A DNA stretch of 64,000 bases, taken from positions 124,001 through 188,000 of the forward strand of contig CANQXS010000002.1 in assembly GCA_947627875.1 (NCBI GenBank), given 5' to 3'. The stretch's first letter is position 1, and each line of letters opens with the position of its first letter. The notes beneath the pieces were generated by a model. That model did no database searches, was not told where the DNA came from, and saw nothing but the letters and a program-made list of their open reading frames with translations. This document shows positions 1-9,070 of the stretch, piece after piece. A program made the translations under genes and the position numbers. The stretch comes from an uncultured Clostridia bacterium (GTDB lineage Bacteria; Bacillota; Clostridia; Oscillospirales; Ruminococcaceae).

Positions 1-331
1 TCTGCTCAGAGAAGTGAGCGATGTTGCGGTCGGTTGAGACGCGGGGGTGTACGCCGGTTTTTATGGCGTAGTTTTCTGCGGGAAGACCGAACGCGTCGAA
101 GCCCATCGGGAAGAGGACGTTATAGCCCTCAAGGCGCTTCTTGCGCGAGAGCGCCTCAAGACCGGTATAAGCCTTTATATGCCCGACGTGCATACCCGCG
201 CCCGAGGGGTAGGGAAATTCCACCAAAGCGTAATACTTCGGCTTTGTGCGGTCTATCTCTACCTCAAATGTCTTGTTTTCCTCCCAGTATTTCTGCCATT
301 TTGCTTCAACGGCGGAAAAATCGTATTTCAT
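1..331 (-). CDS. leuS: Leucine--tRNA ligase, N-terminal part (runs off the window)
   Basis: Class I aminoacyl-tRNA synthetase charging tRNA-Leu. The reverse strand reads [20 protein letters not shown] and then [16 protein letters not shown], which contains the HIGH-type motif (HVGH) of the Rossmann active site, followed by [16 protein letters not shown]; all are typical of LeuRS. Only about 110 N-terminal residues are inside the window; the KMSKS loop and editing domain lie beyond base 1. I chose the ATG at 331 because AAGGA sits 9 nt upstream; an in-frame ATG at 340 touches the AAGGA directly and is unlikely. It has its own promoter inside the 3' end of rsfS and a leader of only about 40 nt, so no T-box fits. 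Confidence 0.95.
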   Translation of the reverse strand, partial: MKYDFSAVEAKWQKYWEENKTFEVEIDRTKPKYYALVEFPYPSGAGMHVGHIKAYTGLEALSRKKRLEGYNVLFPMGFDAFGLPAENYAIKTGVHPRVSTDRNIAHFSEQ

Positions 332-379
332 CTGAATCATTCCTTTTTATGAAAAATAGAAATCGGGAAATCGGACAAT

Positions 380-408
380 ATTGTATCACAATAAAGTCGC
401 GATGTCAA
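380..408 (-). promoter_or_regulatory. Sigma-A promoter of leuS
   Basis: On the minus strand TTGACA (403-408) is followed by a 17-bp spacer and TACAAT (380-385). The -35 lies in the rsfS coding end and the -10 starts just after its stop codon. leuS starts about 40 nt downstream. Confidence 0.75.
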
Positions 409-736
409 CCGCTTCTCCGTCGCTCCAGAGCTTTTCGAGGTTATACTGCTCCCTGACGTCGCGGTAGAAGACGTGGACAACTATATCGCCGTAGTCCATA
501 GCTATCCAGCTCGCGCCGTCTACTCCCTCGATATGGTCGACGTTCACGCCCTTTTCGCCCATTCTGAAATCGACCTCGTCGACAAGACCGCGGGTGTGGG
601 TCGTCGAGGTGCCGTTGGCGATGACGAAATAGTCGGCAACAATAGTGAGGTCGCCTATCCTTATCACCCTGATGTCCTGCGCGCTCTTTGAATCGAGAGC
701 CTTTACTATGGTCGACAGCTTTTCGAGTTGTGTCAT
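386..736 (-). CDS. rsfS: Ribosomal silencing factor RsfS
   Basis: 116-residue Iojap/RsfS protein. The family binds ribosomal protein L14 and blocks joining of the 30S and 50S subunits, lowering translation in starvation or stationary phase. The diagnostic stretch W77-F90 (SWIAMDYGDIVVHVF) and the N-terminal helix ending in ADYFVIANG match the family, and length is normal. The start ATG has AGGAGG 8 nt upstream. It follows an LCP-like gene and yqeK on the same strand and precedes leuS, the classical Firmicutes order. Confidence 0.95.
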   Translation of the reverse strand: MTQLEKLSTIVKALDSKSAQDIRVIRIGDLTIVADYFVIANGTSTTHTRGLVDEVDFRMGEKGVNVDHIEGVDGASWIAMDYGDIVVHVFYRDVREQYNLEKLWSDGEAVDIATLL

Positions 737-755
737 ACCGTTTTCCTCCTTTTTG

Positions 756-1706
756 TCATTCCAGTATATCCGCTGCCTTTACGGGCAGATTTTCATAAGG
801 GAACTCCCCTGCCGGCGCCGCGGGGACGCTCAGATTTTCCTTGGGGACTTCTATACCCTTTACGCGAAAGTATTTGTTTAAAAGCTCAGCCATTCCGTCG
901 GCGCTGAGCGACCATATCCTCGAATCGCCGAACTTCGCCGGATATCCGACTGCGAGCCGAAGATTTATCTTTCTGAGTTTAACGCCGCTGACGGAATTTA
1001 CCGCGGCGATGATTTCGTCCATCGGCATATCGGTATCGAACCGGTTTACGATAAGATTCATCAGCAAAGAGAAGCTTTCAAACGAGCCTCGCCTGCTCAT
1101 TTCGGAAAAGATACCAGCAAGAAGCCTTCGGTAGAGCGCGACAGCCTCTTTGTCTCCGCCGGAATAGCAGAAGCCGTCGAGGGCGATCTTTTTGCCGACA
1201 TCTTCGGTAACTTCAATCTCTCGCGCCCGATAAACGCCCTTCGGGAGCTCAAGCTTAACCTCTAAGAGCTGCGCGATGTCGCCAAAAGTAACGGCGTCAA
1301 AGCTTACCGAGCCGCTTATTTCGAGCCGAAGGGCGGCTTCGGCAATCTGAGTGTAGACTGAGGTCGAAAAAGCGTCGCGGAGCGTCCCAAAATAGCCGTC
1401 GGCGATAACATAAGAGTCGGGCGGGAGCTCGAGGATATCTACAGTATTTTTGTCTTCGTCGACGGTAAAAACGTGGATCCTTACGGGCAGCTCGCCGTCG
1501 GTTACGGTTATCAGATAGTTTTTCTTGCTGCTGACGGTGTCGAACCCGTAGCCCTCGGAGATATATCTGATATAGTCGGGTTCGTTATACTGCGAGGCCA
1601 CCCGAAGCCTTGCGGCTCTTGCGGCGCTGCCGAGAATCGCGAGAGTCGCCGCCGCGCTGACGAGGCAGAAGGTTATAAGCGTGAATGCAAATCCGGTTTT
1701 TTTCAT
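756..1706 (-). CDS. Degenerate LytR-CpsA-Psr-like membrane-anchored protein
   Basis: 316 residues with one N-terminal transmembrane anchor (residues 5-28) and an extracytoplasmic domain. Its place between yqeK and rsfS is where Clostridia usually carry a LytR-CpsA-Psr (LCP) ligase, which attaches glycopolymers to peptidoglycan. The fold trace is visible: R76-IHVFTVDEDKNTVDILELP aligns with the first LCP block, and a segment ending in DIAQLLEVKLELPKGV resembles the block normally containing lVD.lGGV. The usual arginine of the S-I-P-R-D motif is proline here (LPPDSYV, 94-100), and the acidic and arginine ligands for the polyprenyl phosphate are not apparent, so catalysis is doubtful. No strong ribosome site precedes the ATG. 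The family call is inference from position and weak similarity. Confidence 0.6.
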   Translation of the reverse strand: MKKTGFAFTLITFCLVSAAATLAILGSAARAARLRVASQYNEPDYIRYISEGYGFDTVSSKKNYLITVTDGELPVRIHVFTVDEDKNTVDILELPPDSYVIADGYFGTLRDAFSTSVYTQIAEAALRLEISGSVSFDAVTFGDIAQLLEVKLELPKGVYRAREIEVTEDVGKKIALDGFCYSGGDKEAVALYRRLLAGIFSEMSRRGSFESFSLLMNLIVNRFDTDMPMDEIIAAVNSVSGVKLRKINLRLAVGYPAKFGDSRIWSLSADGMAELLNKYFRVKGIEVPKENLSVPAAPAGEFPYENLPVKAADILE

Positions 1707-1745
1707 TCGGAAAACCCGACGGGGCGCTGCTTCCCGAATCTCCTG

Positions 1746-2339
1746 TTATCCGTCGCCGAGCCTTGAAATCTCCAAAGCGGTGTATTCGTTGTATGCGTCG
1801 TATGTAGACGGAGGTATAAGCCTGCATTTTTCGAGGTTTTCCTGTATCATCCATTTGAAGGCTTCGTAAAGCCCGCGGTTGAGGTCGGCATAAGTGATTT
1901 TTCTTATTCTCTCGATGTCGCCATAGCTGCGGTCGTCCGAAATAAGGTCAGCCATATAGATTATCTTCTCGTTAAGGGTCATACCGCCCTTTCCGACGGT
2001 GTGCCAGCGTATCGGCGAGAGGATATCGCGGTCGGTGATGCCGTATTTTTCCTTCACGAAAACGGCTCCGGCTATGGCGTGGTGGGTCTTAGGCGCGCCG
2101 AGCTCGATTTCGGAGACTTCAAACTCGGAGCGCTTAACCAGCTCGAGCTGCTCGGGCTTCGGAAGCTCCTTACAGATGTCGTGAAGAAGCCCCGCAAGAT
2201 AGCATTTATCGGCGTCTGCGCCGTTTATTTCGGCGAGGCGCTTCGCTGCGGCGGCAACGTTTAAGCTGTGGGTATATCTCTTTTCGGAGAGGTTTTCTTT
2301 AAGAAATTCCTTCATTTCGGGAATTCTCGGGTCGGTCAA
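1746..2339 (-). CDS. yqeK: YqeK, HD-domain Ap4A hydrolase
   Basis: 197-residue HD phosphohydrolase. YqeK enzymes split diadenosine tetraphosphate symmetrically into two ADP using an iron-dependent HD site. Visible ligands: H24 in RYTHSLNV, H53-D54 in AGLLHDICKE, H86/H87, H113 in RWHTVGKGG and D131 in IYMADLISDDR. The start is a TTG with GAGGG 7 nt upstream; no better in-frame start fits the family N-terminus. It lies directly after yhbY; the nadD gene that commonly separates the two is absent here. Confidence 0.93.
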   Translation of the reverse strand: MTDPRIPEMKEFLKENLSEKRYTHSLNVAAAAKRLAEINGADADKCYLAGLLHDICKELPKPEQLELVKRSEFEVSEIELGAPKTHHAIAGAVFVKEKYGITDRDILSPIRWHTVGKGGMTLNEKIIYMADLISDDRSYGDIERIRKITYADLNRGLYEAFKWMIQENLEKCRLIPPSTYDAYNEYTALEISRLGDG

Positions 2340-2370
2340 TGTTAAGCCCTCTTTTCCTGATATATTGCTT

Positions 2371-2664
2371 TCAAAGATTTTGGCTTACCGTCGGCTTTTC
2401 GGGATTAGGGCGGAACAAAACCGCTTTTGAGCCGATAACGATTACGACCTCGGAACCGGTCAGCGAGGCGAGCTCGCGCGCGGCTTCGTCGGCGGTATAA
2501 AGCGAATTGTCGAGCACCTTTATCTTTACGAGCTCGTGGGCTGTGAGGTATTTCGATATCCCCTCAGCCTGCTCTTTCGATACGCCGCCCTTCCCGACCT
2601 GAAACGCAGGTTCGAGATTTGCGGCTATGCCCTTTAAATATGAGCGCTGTTTTGAAGTCAGCAT
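2371..2664 (-). CDS. yhbY: YhbY, CRM-domain RNA-binding protein
   Basis: 97 residues starting MLTSKQRSYLKGIAANL, a single CRM domain of the YhbY family that associates with pre-50S ribosomal particles. The GxxG-type loop is visible as QVGKGGVS. The ATG at 2664 has GGAGG 6 nt upstream and gives the usual family length. An upstream in-frame start would overlap the preceding gene and lacks a ribosome site. Confidence 0.93.
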   Translation of the reverse strand: MLTSKQRSYLKGIAANLEPAFQVGKGGVSKEQAEGISKYLTAHELVKIKVLDNSLYTADEAARELASLTGSEVVIVIGSKAVLFRPNPEKPTVSQNL

Positions 2665-2680
2665 ATTATTCCTCCGATAA

Positions 2681-2992
2681 TTATTTATAGTTTTCGAGAA
2701 GCCATTTTGCAACTCCGTCGTCCTCGTTCGAGCCGATGACTCCTGTCGCCGCGGCTTTAAGCTCGTCGCAGGCGTTTTCGACTACGGCGGCACCGTTATA
2801 GGTTATAAGCGGAATCTTTGACACAAGCCCGTTCGTGACCTTTGAAGCGGTAACGGCAGAGCGCGCCGTCGCATAGGAAAAGAGCATTCCTTTTGCTGTC
2901 AGACTGTTTATAACGCCGTTCGTAAACTCCGAAGTTCGCTCGCTGCTTCGCAGAAGGGTTCCGTCGAGGTCGGAGATATACAGAGTCCTCAT
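2681..2992 (-). pseudogene. Internally deleted Cof-type HAD phosphatase
   Basis: The reading frame is intact but only 103 codons long, against about 270 in Cof-like HAD hydrolases. Residues 1-70 are a normal N-terminus: motif I DLDGT (8-12), motif II-like SYATARS (39-45) and ITYNGA (63-68). Residues 74-103 match the extreme C-terminus of such enzymes (NACDELKAAATGVIGSNED, then DGVAKWL). The whole cap domain and motifs III and IV (Lys and GDGxND) are missing, so about 160 residues were lost in frame near residues 71-74. The start overlaps the rdgB stop as ATGA, so it is probably still translated but not as an active phosphatase. A small intact protein with a new role is the alternative. Confidence 0.75.
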
Positions 2993-3576
2993 TGATTTTT
3001 GAGGCGAATATATTCCGCAAGGGCTCTTAAAGCCTTTCCGCGGTGGCTCACGGCGTTTTTCTGCTCGGGGGTCATCTCTGCGGAGCTTATATCGCCGACC
3101 ATAAATATCGGGTCGTAGCCGAAGCCGTGTTCCCCTCTCATTTCGTAGCCTATCCTTCCCTCGAACTTGCCGAGAAAATGCGATTCGCTGCCGTCGGAGT
3201 CGATATAGGTTATCGCGCAGACAAACCTTGCGGTCCGCTTTTCGTCGGGAACGCCCTCAAGCTTTTTTATAACGAGGTAGTTATGCGCGATGTCGTCGCG
3301 AGTACCGCCGTAGCGCGCGGAGTAAACCCCGGGCTCGCCGCCGAGAGCGTCTACCTCAAGACCGCTGTCGTCGGCAATAACCGCGCATTTCGCGATGCCG
3401 TAAATGGTCCTTGCCTTTATCGCGGAGTTTTCCTCGAATGTGGCGCCGTTCTCTTCGGGCTCGATATCTATTCCTGCGTCCTTCTGCGAAACGACTTCGC
3501 AGCCGAGCGGTTCCAAGATCTCGCGGAATTCGCGGAGCTTATGCGGATTCGAGCTTGCAAGTATCATCTTTGTCAT
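2989..3576 (-). CDS. rdgB: Non-canonical purine NTP pyrophosphatase (RdgB/HAM1)
   Basis: 195-residue house-cleaning enzyme that hydrolyses dITP, ITP and XTP to monophosphates plus pyrophosphate. Family marks: ASSNPHKLREF at the N-terminus, ADDSGLEVDALGGEPGVYSA in the middle, GFGYDPIF and the C-terminal SHRGKAL. The ATG at 3576 is preceded by GAGGGG at 6 nt; a longer in-frame start upstream would overlap ftsY and lacks support. The stop overlaps the start of the truncated HAD gene. Confidence 0.95.
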   Translation of the reverse strand: MTKMILASSNPHKLREFREILEPLGCEVVSQKDAGIDIEPEENGATFEENSAIKARTIYGIAKCAVIADDSGLEVDALGGEPGVYSARYGGTRDDIAHNYLVIKKLEGVPDEKRTARFVCAITYIDSDGSESHFLGKFEGRIGYEMRGEHGFGYDPIFMVGDISSAEMTPEQKNAVSHRGKALRALAEYIRLKNQ

Positions 3577-3586
3577 AGCTTTCCCC

Positions 3587-4498
3587 TCAGTCGTCGTTTT
3601 CAAACAGCGCCTCGACGAAATCATGCGCCGAGAAAGGCTGTAGATCGTCTATCTTTTCACCGACCGAAACAAGCTTCACGGGGACTTTGAGCTCGTTGGC
3701 GATGGAAATGACTATCCCGCCCTTAGCGGAGCTGTCGAGCTTGGTAAGGATTATTCCCGTGATGTCGGCGGCTTCGTTGAACGCCCGAGCCTGATTAACG
3801 GCGTTCTGACCCGTTGTGGCGTCGAGGGCTATAAGGACCTCCAATGCGCAGCCCTCCGCCTTTTGGCGGACTATTCTCGATATCTTTGCAAGCTCGTTCA
3901 TAAGGTTCGACTTGTTATGAAGCCTTCCGGCGGTGTCGATGATAACAACGTCGGCGTTGCGGGATTTCGCCGCGTCGAGAGCGTCGTATACAACGGCCGC
4001 GGGGTCCGAGCCCTCGTTATGCTTTACTATCTCTACTCCGGCGCGGTCGGTCCAGACGTTGAGCTGATCAATAGCAGCCGCGCGGAAGGTATCCGCCGCC
4101 GCGACGATAACGCGCTTCCCCTCGCTTCGGAGCTGATTTGAGAGCTTGCCTATAGCCGTGGTCTTTCCAACGCCGTTTACGCCGATAACGAGCACCACCG
4201 ACGGAACGGTCGAAAGGTCGAGCGGGGTGTCGTCGCCGAGCATCTCCCTAATCATCTGCTTTAAAGCCTCGCGGACCTCGTCGGGGGTCGAGAGCTTTTG
4301 CTCCTTTACCCTTTGGCGAAGACCCGAAACGATATCCTCCGAGGTCTTTGCGCCGATATCCGAGAGGATAAGCGTTTCTTCGAGCTCGTCGTAAAAATCG
4401 TCGTTTATCTCTGAGCCCGAGAGCAGCGAATTTATGCTGCCGATAAGTCCGGATTTTGTCTTTTTAAGACCCTGTTTAAGCTTTTCAAAAAATCCCAT
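3587..4498 (-). CDS. ftsY: Signal recognition particle receptor FtsY
   Basis: 303-residue SRP GTPase that receives ribosome-nascent-chain-SRP complexes at the membrane. Only the NG domain is present, with no long acidic A domain, as is common in Firmicutes. N helix bundle in about residues 1-90; P-loop GVNGVGKT (106-113); insertion-box DTFRA (136-140); DTAGRL (188-193); [10 protein letters not shown]; and closing KIDDLQPF. The ATG has AAGGAG upstream. It lies 9 bp after smc in the same operon. Confidence 0.97.
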   Translation of the reverse strand: MGFFEKLKQGLKKTKSGLIGSINSLLSGSEINDDFYDELEETLILSDIGAKTSEDIVSGLRQRVKEQKLSTPDEVREALKQMIREMLGDDTPLDLSTVPSVVLVIGVNGVGKTTAIGKLSNQLRSEGKRVIVAAADTFRAAAIDQLNVWTDRAGVEIVKHNEGSDPAAVVYDALDAAKSRNADVVIIDTAGRLHNKSNLMNELAKISRIVRQKAEGCALEVLIALDATTGQNAVNQARAFNEAADITGIILTKLDSSAKGGIVISIANELKVPVKLVSVGEKIDDLQPFSAHDFVEALFENDD

Positions 4499-4507
4499 AA
4501 TGTCTCC

Positions 4508-7500
4508 TTATTCCGCTTCCGTATTTCCTACTTCGCTTATATCCATTCTCAGAAGCTTTGAAACGCCCTTTTCCTGCATCGTAACGCCGTAAAGAACGTC
4601 GGCCTCCTCCATAGTTCCTCTTCTGTGGGTTATAAGTATAAACTGAGTGGTGCCGGTGAAGTTTCTGAGATACTGCGCATAGCGCGTTACGTTCACGTCG
4701 TCGAGCGCCGCTTCAATCTCGTCGAGTATGCAGAACGGCGACGGGCGGAGCTTGAGTATCGCGAAGTATATCGCTATTGCGACGAACGCCTGCTCTCCTC
4801 CCGATAGCAGCGACAGGTTTTTTATGACCTTTCCCGGAGGGGCTACGTTTATCTCGATGCCGGATTCAAGAACGTTGTCGGGGTCGGTAAGAATCAGCTC
4901 TCCCCTGCCCCCTCCGAACAGCTCGACGAAGGTGGTCTTGAAGTTTTCGTTTATCTTATTGAAGCTCTCGGTGAATATCTCGCGCATACTCTTGGTTAGG
5001 CTTGCAATAAGCTTTTCTAACTCGTCTTTTGACTGCGTAACGTCGCCGAGCTGCCCCGAAAGGAATTCGTATCGTTCCTTTACTTCCTTATATTCGTCGA
5101 TGGCGTCGGTGTTGACCGAGCCGAGCGCGCGTATCTTGTTCTTAATCTCGTTGAGGCGCTTCTGAGCGTCGGCGATGTCTTCTATATCCTCAGCCTGAGC
5201 CGCGGCGTCGGCAACGGTAAGCGAGTATGACTCCCAGAGCTGGGCGATCATTCCGTCGCTTTCTTTTTTTACGTTGTCGCGGCGCTCGGTTATGCGGGAT
5301 ATCTCAGCCGAGACGGTCTCTTTTTCGTCGGATTTCGAGCGCTGGATTCCCCTGAGGCTCTGCGACTGCCGCTCATATTCGAGCCCGCGCTCGTTTTCCT
5401 CCCTGATTTTATCCGAAAGCGAAGCGGCGGTCTGCTTTGCTTCGTCTGCCTCGCGCCCGCGTTCCTCGAGTTTTATGTTTTCGTCGTCGATAGCCTTTTT
5501 GAGCTCGCCTATCTTCTCGTCATACCGCTTTGCCTCGGCTTCGGAATCGACGATGCTCTGTTCGAGCCTTGAAATCTCATCTTCGCAGGACTGAACGTCC
5601 TTAGAAAGACCGGCTATCCTGAGCCTGCGGTCGGAAATCCCTTCCGAGAGCTTTTCTCTGACGCCCTTTGTCTCTCCGCTCTTTTCCTGAGCTGCCGAGA
5701 GCTCGCTTTCGAGCGCGGAAATCTTTGCTTCGCAGTCTTTGAGCTCGGCGGAATCCGATTCCTTCTGAGCGGCAGAGGCGGCTATTCTCTCGGCGCTGTC
5801 GCCGATGCTCTTTTCGAGCTCGGCTATGCGCTTTTCGTATTGCTCCTTAAGGGCTGATATCCTGCCCTTTTCGCCTTCGAGGCGGACCTTTTCGGTCTCT
5901 GCCCTCGATATCATATCCCGTTCGCCCTCGAGGTCAAAGCCGAGCTTTTCGGTCTCGGCGGAAAGGCTCTCGCGCCTGCGCTTTACGGTTTCATAAGAGG
6001 CGCTGAGCTTTTCGAGGCGGGATTCTATCGACTTTATCTCGTTCCTCCTCGAAAGCACGCCAGACGAGCGCTGAGAGCTTCCTCCCGTGAAGGAGCCGCC
6101 CGCGTTGATGACCTGACCGTCGAGGGTTATTATCCTGAATTTATAGCCGTATTTCTTCGCGATATTCGAGGCGAGGTCGATGTCCTCGGCGATAACTATC
6201 CTGCCGAGAAGCGAATCGACTATCCCGCGGTATTCCGGCTCGAAGCTCACGAGCTCGCTCGCGAGGGCAATATAGCCCTCCTGCATATCGAGGTTCTTCT
6301 CTGTAAGGGTGTTTCCCTTTACGGAGGTTATCGGCAGGAAGGTCGCGCGACCTCCGTTGGTCTCCTTTAAAATCTTTATTCCGCGCTTGGCGGTATCCTC
6401 ACTGTCGACGACGATATTCTGGAGCGCGCCGCCGAGTGCGGTCTCGATGGCGAGGCTGTATTTTTGTTCGACCGAGATGAGCTGGGCGACGGTACCCCTG
6501 ACACCCCTAAGCTGACCGCTTCTGCCTGCCTTGACTATCTGCCTGACGCTCCCCGCGAAGCCCTCCATCGAGTTTTCGAGGTCCAAAAGCATCTGCCTGC
6601 GCTGGCTCAGGTTTCTTATGTCGAGGTCGGCGCTGTTGCACTCTTCAGTGAGCGCCTTGAGCTGCTCGCTCTTTTTATTATAGAGCATCTGGAAGCCGTT
6701 TAAACGGTTGGTATGATCCTTCGAGGCTTCCTGCGCATCGGCTATCTCTTTATCGAGACGCGCGAGCTCGTTTTCGGCGCTATTCGCCTCGGATTTTCCC
6801 TGTAAGACGGCGTTTTTGGCGTCGGAGACGGTTTTTTCAAGCTCGGCTTTAAGCGAATCCGCGCTTGCGATTGAAAAGCTCAGCTCTGATTTTCTGATGT
6901 AAAGGCGGTTGAGCTCCTCGTTTCTGTCCGAAAGGGAGCGCTCGAATTCGTCAGCCTCAAGCGAAAGGGTCGAGAGCTTTTCGGAAAGCTCGGCTATCTC
7001 GGCTTCAATTCCGGATTTTTCCTCTTCGATGCTTTCGATCTCGGCTTTTTTCGCGGCTATCTTCTCGCGAAGCTGAGTTTCTCCGAGAGAAAGCTCCGAC
7101 TTGCGCTGAATGTTTTCGTCGATCTGGGCGTTGAAATGCTGGATATTGTTCTTATAGACCGCGATGTCGGCTGCGGCGGTGGCGCCGAGACTTTCTAGCT
7201 CGGAGATCCTCAGGCGGTATTCCTCGGCGGCGGCGGTGCAAAGCTGGCGCTTGCGCGAGAGCTCGGAAATATCGGCGTCGCATTTGTCTATCTCGCTGCT
7301 CAGGTGCTCGTATTCGGCGTTAGAAGCCAAAAGCCTGTCCTCCAAGCCGTCGATGACTCCGCTCAGTTCCTGCAATCTGCGGGTCCAGACAGCTATTTCG
7401 AGCGAGCGGCGCGAATCGGCAAGGACGAGGTATTTTTTCGCCTTTTCCGACTGGACTCTGAGCGGCTCGACCCTTCCTTCGAGCTCGGAAAGAATGTCTT

Positions 7501-8074
7501 TGAGCCTGAGGATATTGTCCTCGGCGGCGGCGAGCCTGCGCTCAGATTCCGCCTTTTTATAGCGGAATTTCGATATTCCGGCGGCTTCTTCAAAGATCTC
7601 TCTGCGCTCACCCGACTTGCTGCCGACGATATCGGCAACTCTGCCCTGACCGATTATCGAGTAGCCGTCGCGCCCGAGACCGGTGTCCATAAACAGCTCG
7701 ACTACGTCGCGGAGCCTAACGGGGCTGCCGTTTATAAGGTATTCGCTGTCGCCGTTGCGGTAGAGCTTGCGCGTTACGCTTACGGTGTCGGCGTCGACGG
7801 AGAGGGTTCGGTCGTCGTTGACGATATTCAGCGTTACCGAGGCGAAGCCCACTGGCTTGCGCTGCTGAGTTCCGCCGAAAATTACGTCCTCCATCTTGCC
7901 GCCGCGCAGCGTTTTTGATGACTGCTCGCCGAGGACCCACCTCACGGCGTCGCCGATATTCGATTTTCCGCTGCCGTTCGGTCCGACAACGGCAGTAAGC
8001 CCCTTGCCGAATTCAAGAGTTACTTTGTCGGGAAAGGACTTGAAGCCGTGAAGTTCAAGCGATTTTAAATACAC
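4508..8074 (-). CDS. smc: Chromosome segregation ATPase SMC
   Basis: 1188 residues. SMC forms the condensin core with ScpA and ScpB, loops DNA and helps segregate origins. Head parts: Walker A GPNGSGKSN (31-39) near the N-terminus, and a C-terminal signature LSGGEQAFVAIAIYFAIL with Walker B FCILDEIEAALDD. Two long coiled coils (about 165-490 and 670-1010) flank a hinge that includes LRGVRGTVAQLI. The signature helix reads QAFVAIAIY, a variant of the more usual KALTAIALL. The start is GTG, immediately after the stop of the radical SAM gene (TAAGTG), with GGAGG 8 nt upstream. Confidence 0.97.
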   Translation of the reverse strand: MYLKSLELHGFKSFPDKVTLEFGKGLTAVVGPNGSGKSNIGDAVRWVLGEQSSKTLRGGKMEDVIFGGTQQRKPVGFASVTLNIVNDDRTLSVDADTVSVTRKLYRNGDSEYLINGSPVRLRDVVELFMDTGLGRDGYSIIGQGRVADIVGSKSGERREIFEEAAGISKFRYKKAESERRLAAAEDNILRLKDILSELEGRVEPLRVQSEKAKKYLVLADSRRSLEIAVWTRRLQELSGVIDGLEDRLLASNAEYEHLSSEIDKCDADISELSRKRQLCTAAAEEYRLRISELESLGATAAADIAVYKNNIQHFNAQIDENIQRKSELSLGETQLREKIAAKKAEIESIEEEKSGIEAEIAELSEKLSTLSLEADEFERSLSDRNEELNRLYIRKSELSFSIASADSLKAELEKTVSDAKNAVLQGKSEANSAENELARLDKEIADAQEASKDHTNRLNGFQMLYNKKSEQLKALTEECNSADLDIRNLSQRRQMLLDLENSMEGFAGSVRQIVKAGRSGQLRGVRGTVAQLISVEQKYSLAIETALGGALQNIVVDSEDTAKRGIKILKETNGGRATFLPITSVKGNTLTEKNLDMQEGYIALASELVSFEPEYRGIVDSLLGRIVIAEDIDLASNIAKKYGYKFRIITLDGQVINAGGSFTGGSSQRSSGVLSRRNEIKSIESRLEKLSASYETVKRRRESLSAETEKLGFDLEGERDMISRAETEKVRLEGEKGRISALKEQYEKRIAELEKSIGDSAERIAASAAQKESDSAELKDCEAKISALESELSAAQEKSGETKGVREKLSEGISDRRLRIAGLSKDVQSCEDEISRLEQSIVDSEAEAKRYDEKIGELKKAIDDENIKLEERGREADEAKQTAASLSDKIREENERGLEYERQSQSLRGIQRSKSDEKETVSAEISRITERRDNVKKESDGMIAQLWESYSLTVADAAAQAEDIEDIADAQKRLNEIKNKIRALGSVNTDAIDEYKEVKERYEFLSGQLGDVTQSKDELEKLIASLTKSMREIFTESFNKINENFKTTFVELFGGGRGELILTDPDNVLESGIEINVAPPGKVIKNLSLLSGGEQAFVAIAIYFAILKLRPSPFCILDEIEAALDDVNVTRYAQYLRNFTGTTQFILITHRRGTMEEADVLYGVTMQEKGVSKLLRMDISEVGNTEAE

Positions 8075-9070
8075 TTAGTCGTCCTCCGTTTGTCTTTTTA
8101 TCTTATGCCCGAGGGCTTGCGGGTCGGGTATCAGCCTGACCTCAACGCCCTTCGAGCGGAAATATTCTATATTCGATCTTTTCTGACCGAGAGCCTTTGA
8201 AAGCTCCCTCTGCGGCACTGTAAAGGCAGCTTCCTTGTCAGTACCGATGAGCCGCTCCATTTCGTTTCGATAGCGAAGGCTTTCGCAGAGCTCACGAAAA
8301 GCGGGATGATAGAGCCCTCCGAGCATGTCCTTTTCGACGTCCTGAGAAGAATGAAGCCCAAGCTTTATCACCGATATCCCCGCTGCTTCAAACATATCGA
8401 GAAGCCTCGCGCAGAGCGCAACTGCGTCGTTTAAGGCGTAAGGTCGGTATTCTCCGCTCAGAAAAAGCTCTCCGAGACGGGTATTTTTAAGGATAACCGT
8501 AGGGTAGATTCGCGCCTCGGAGGGCTCGAGAGCTATCAGACGTTCGGCGGTATATATGTCGGTATCGGGGGAAGAGCCGTAGAGCCCGACCATCATCTGC
8601 AAGCCGAGAGTAAAGCCATATGACTTTACAAGCTTTGATGCGTTCACGACGTCTGCCGAAGTGTGCCCGCGCTCGTTTTTTGCGAGAACTTCGTCCGACA
8701 TCGACTGCGCGCCGAGTTCAATAGAAGTAACGCCGTAGTCTTTGAGTATACCGAGCACTTCAGAATCAATGGCGTCGGGGCGGGTCGAGAGGCGTATCCC
8801 TCTAAAGCCCTTTTTGACGTATTCCTTCGCCGCGGCAAGAAGCTCAAGCATATACTCCCTCGGGACAGCGGTAAAGCTGCCGCCGAAAAAGGCTATCTCG
8901 GTGTTTTTAAGGTCTGCGCCGCACTCAGCGGCGCGCTCGCAGGCTGCGGCTACGTCGTGCGCGCGGGGAACGGTCTGCGAGCCGGTTATCGCCCTCTGGT
9001 CGCAGAAGCTGCACCTGTGCGGGCAGCCTATATGCGGCACGAATATTGCCACCGAAGCGCGTTTGCTCAT
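8075..9070 (-). CDS. Elp3-like radical SAM protein
   Basis: 331 residues. An N-terminal radical SAM domain with the Cys triad C16-x3-C20-x2-C23 (GCPHRCSFCDQ) binds the [4Fe-4S] cluster that cleaves SAM. FFGGSFTAVP and IRLSTRPDAI follow, as in the Elp3/MiaB-like group. There is no C-terminal acetyltransferase domain, so it is not a full Elp3. The substrate is unknown; an RNA-modification or maturation role is only inferred. The ATG at 9070 overlaps the rnc stop as ATGA. Its place between rnc and smc is conserved in many Clostridia. Confidence 0.85.
   Translation of the reverse strand: MSKRASVAIFVPHIGCPHRCSFCDQRAITGSQTVPRAHDVAAACERAAECGADLKNTEIAFFGGSFTAVPREYMLELLAAAKEYVKKGFRGIRLSTRPDAIDSEVLGILKDYGVTSIELGAQSMSDEVLAKNERGHTSADVVNASKLVKSYGFTLGLQMMVGLYGSSPDTDIYTAERLIALEPSEARIYPTVILKNTRLGELFLSGEYRPYALNDAVALCARLLDMFEAAGISVIKLGLHSSQDVEKDMLGGLYHPAFRELCESLRYRNEMERLIGTDKEAAFTVPQRELSKALGQKRSNIEYFRSKGVEVRLIPDPQALGHKIKRQTEDD

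Noticed and set aside
332-385. T-box leader before leuS
   Set aside because: The promoter leaves only about 40 nt of leader and no T-box sequence is present. The same holds for trpS.
3043-3690. Plus-strand frame opposite rdgB/ftsY
   Set aside because: Shadow of two well-supported minus-strand genes.
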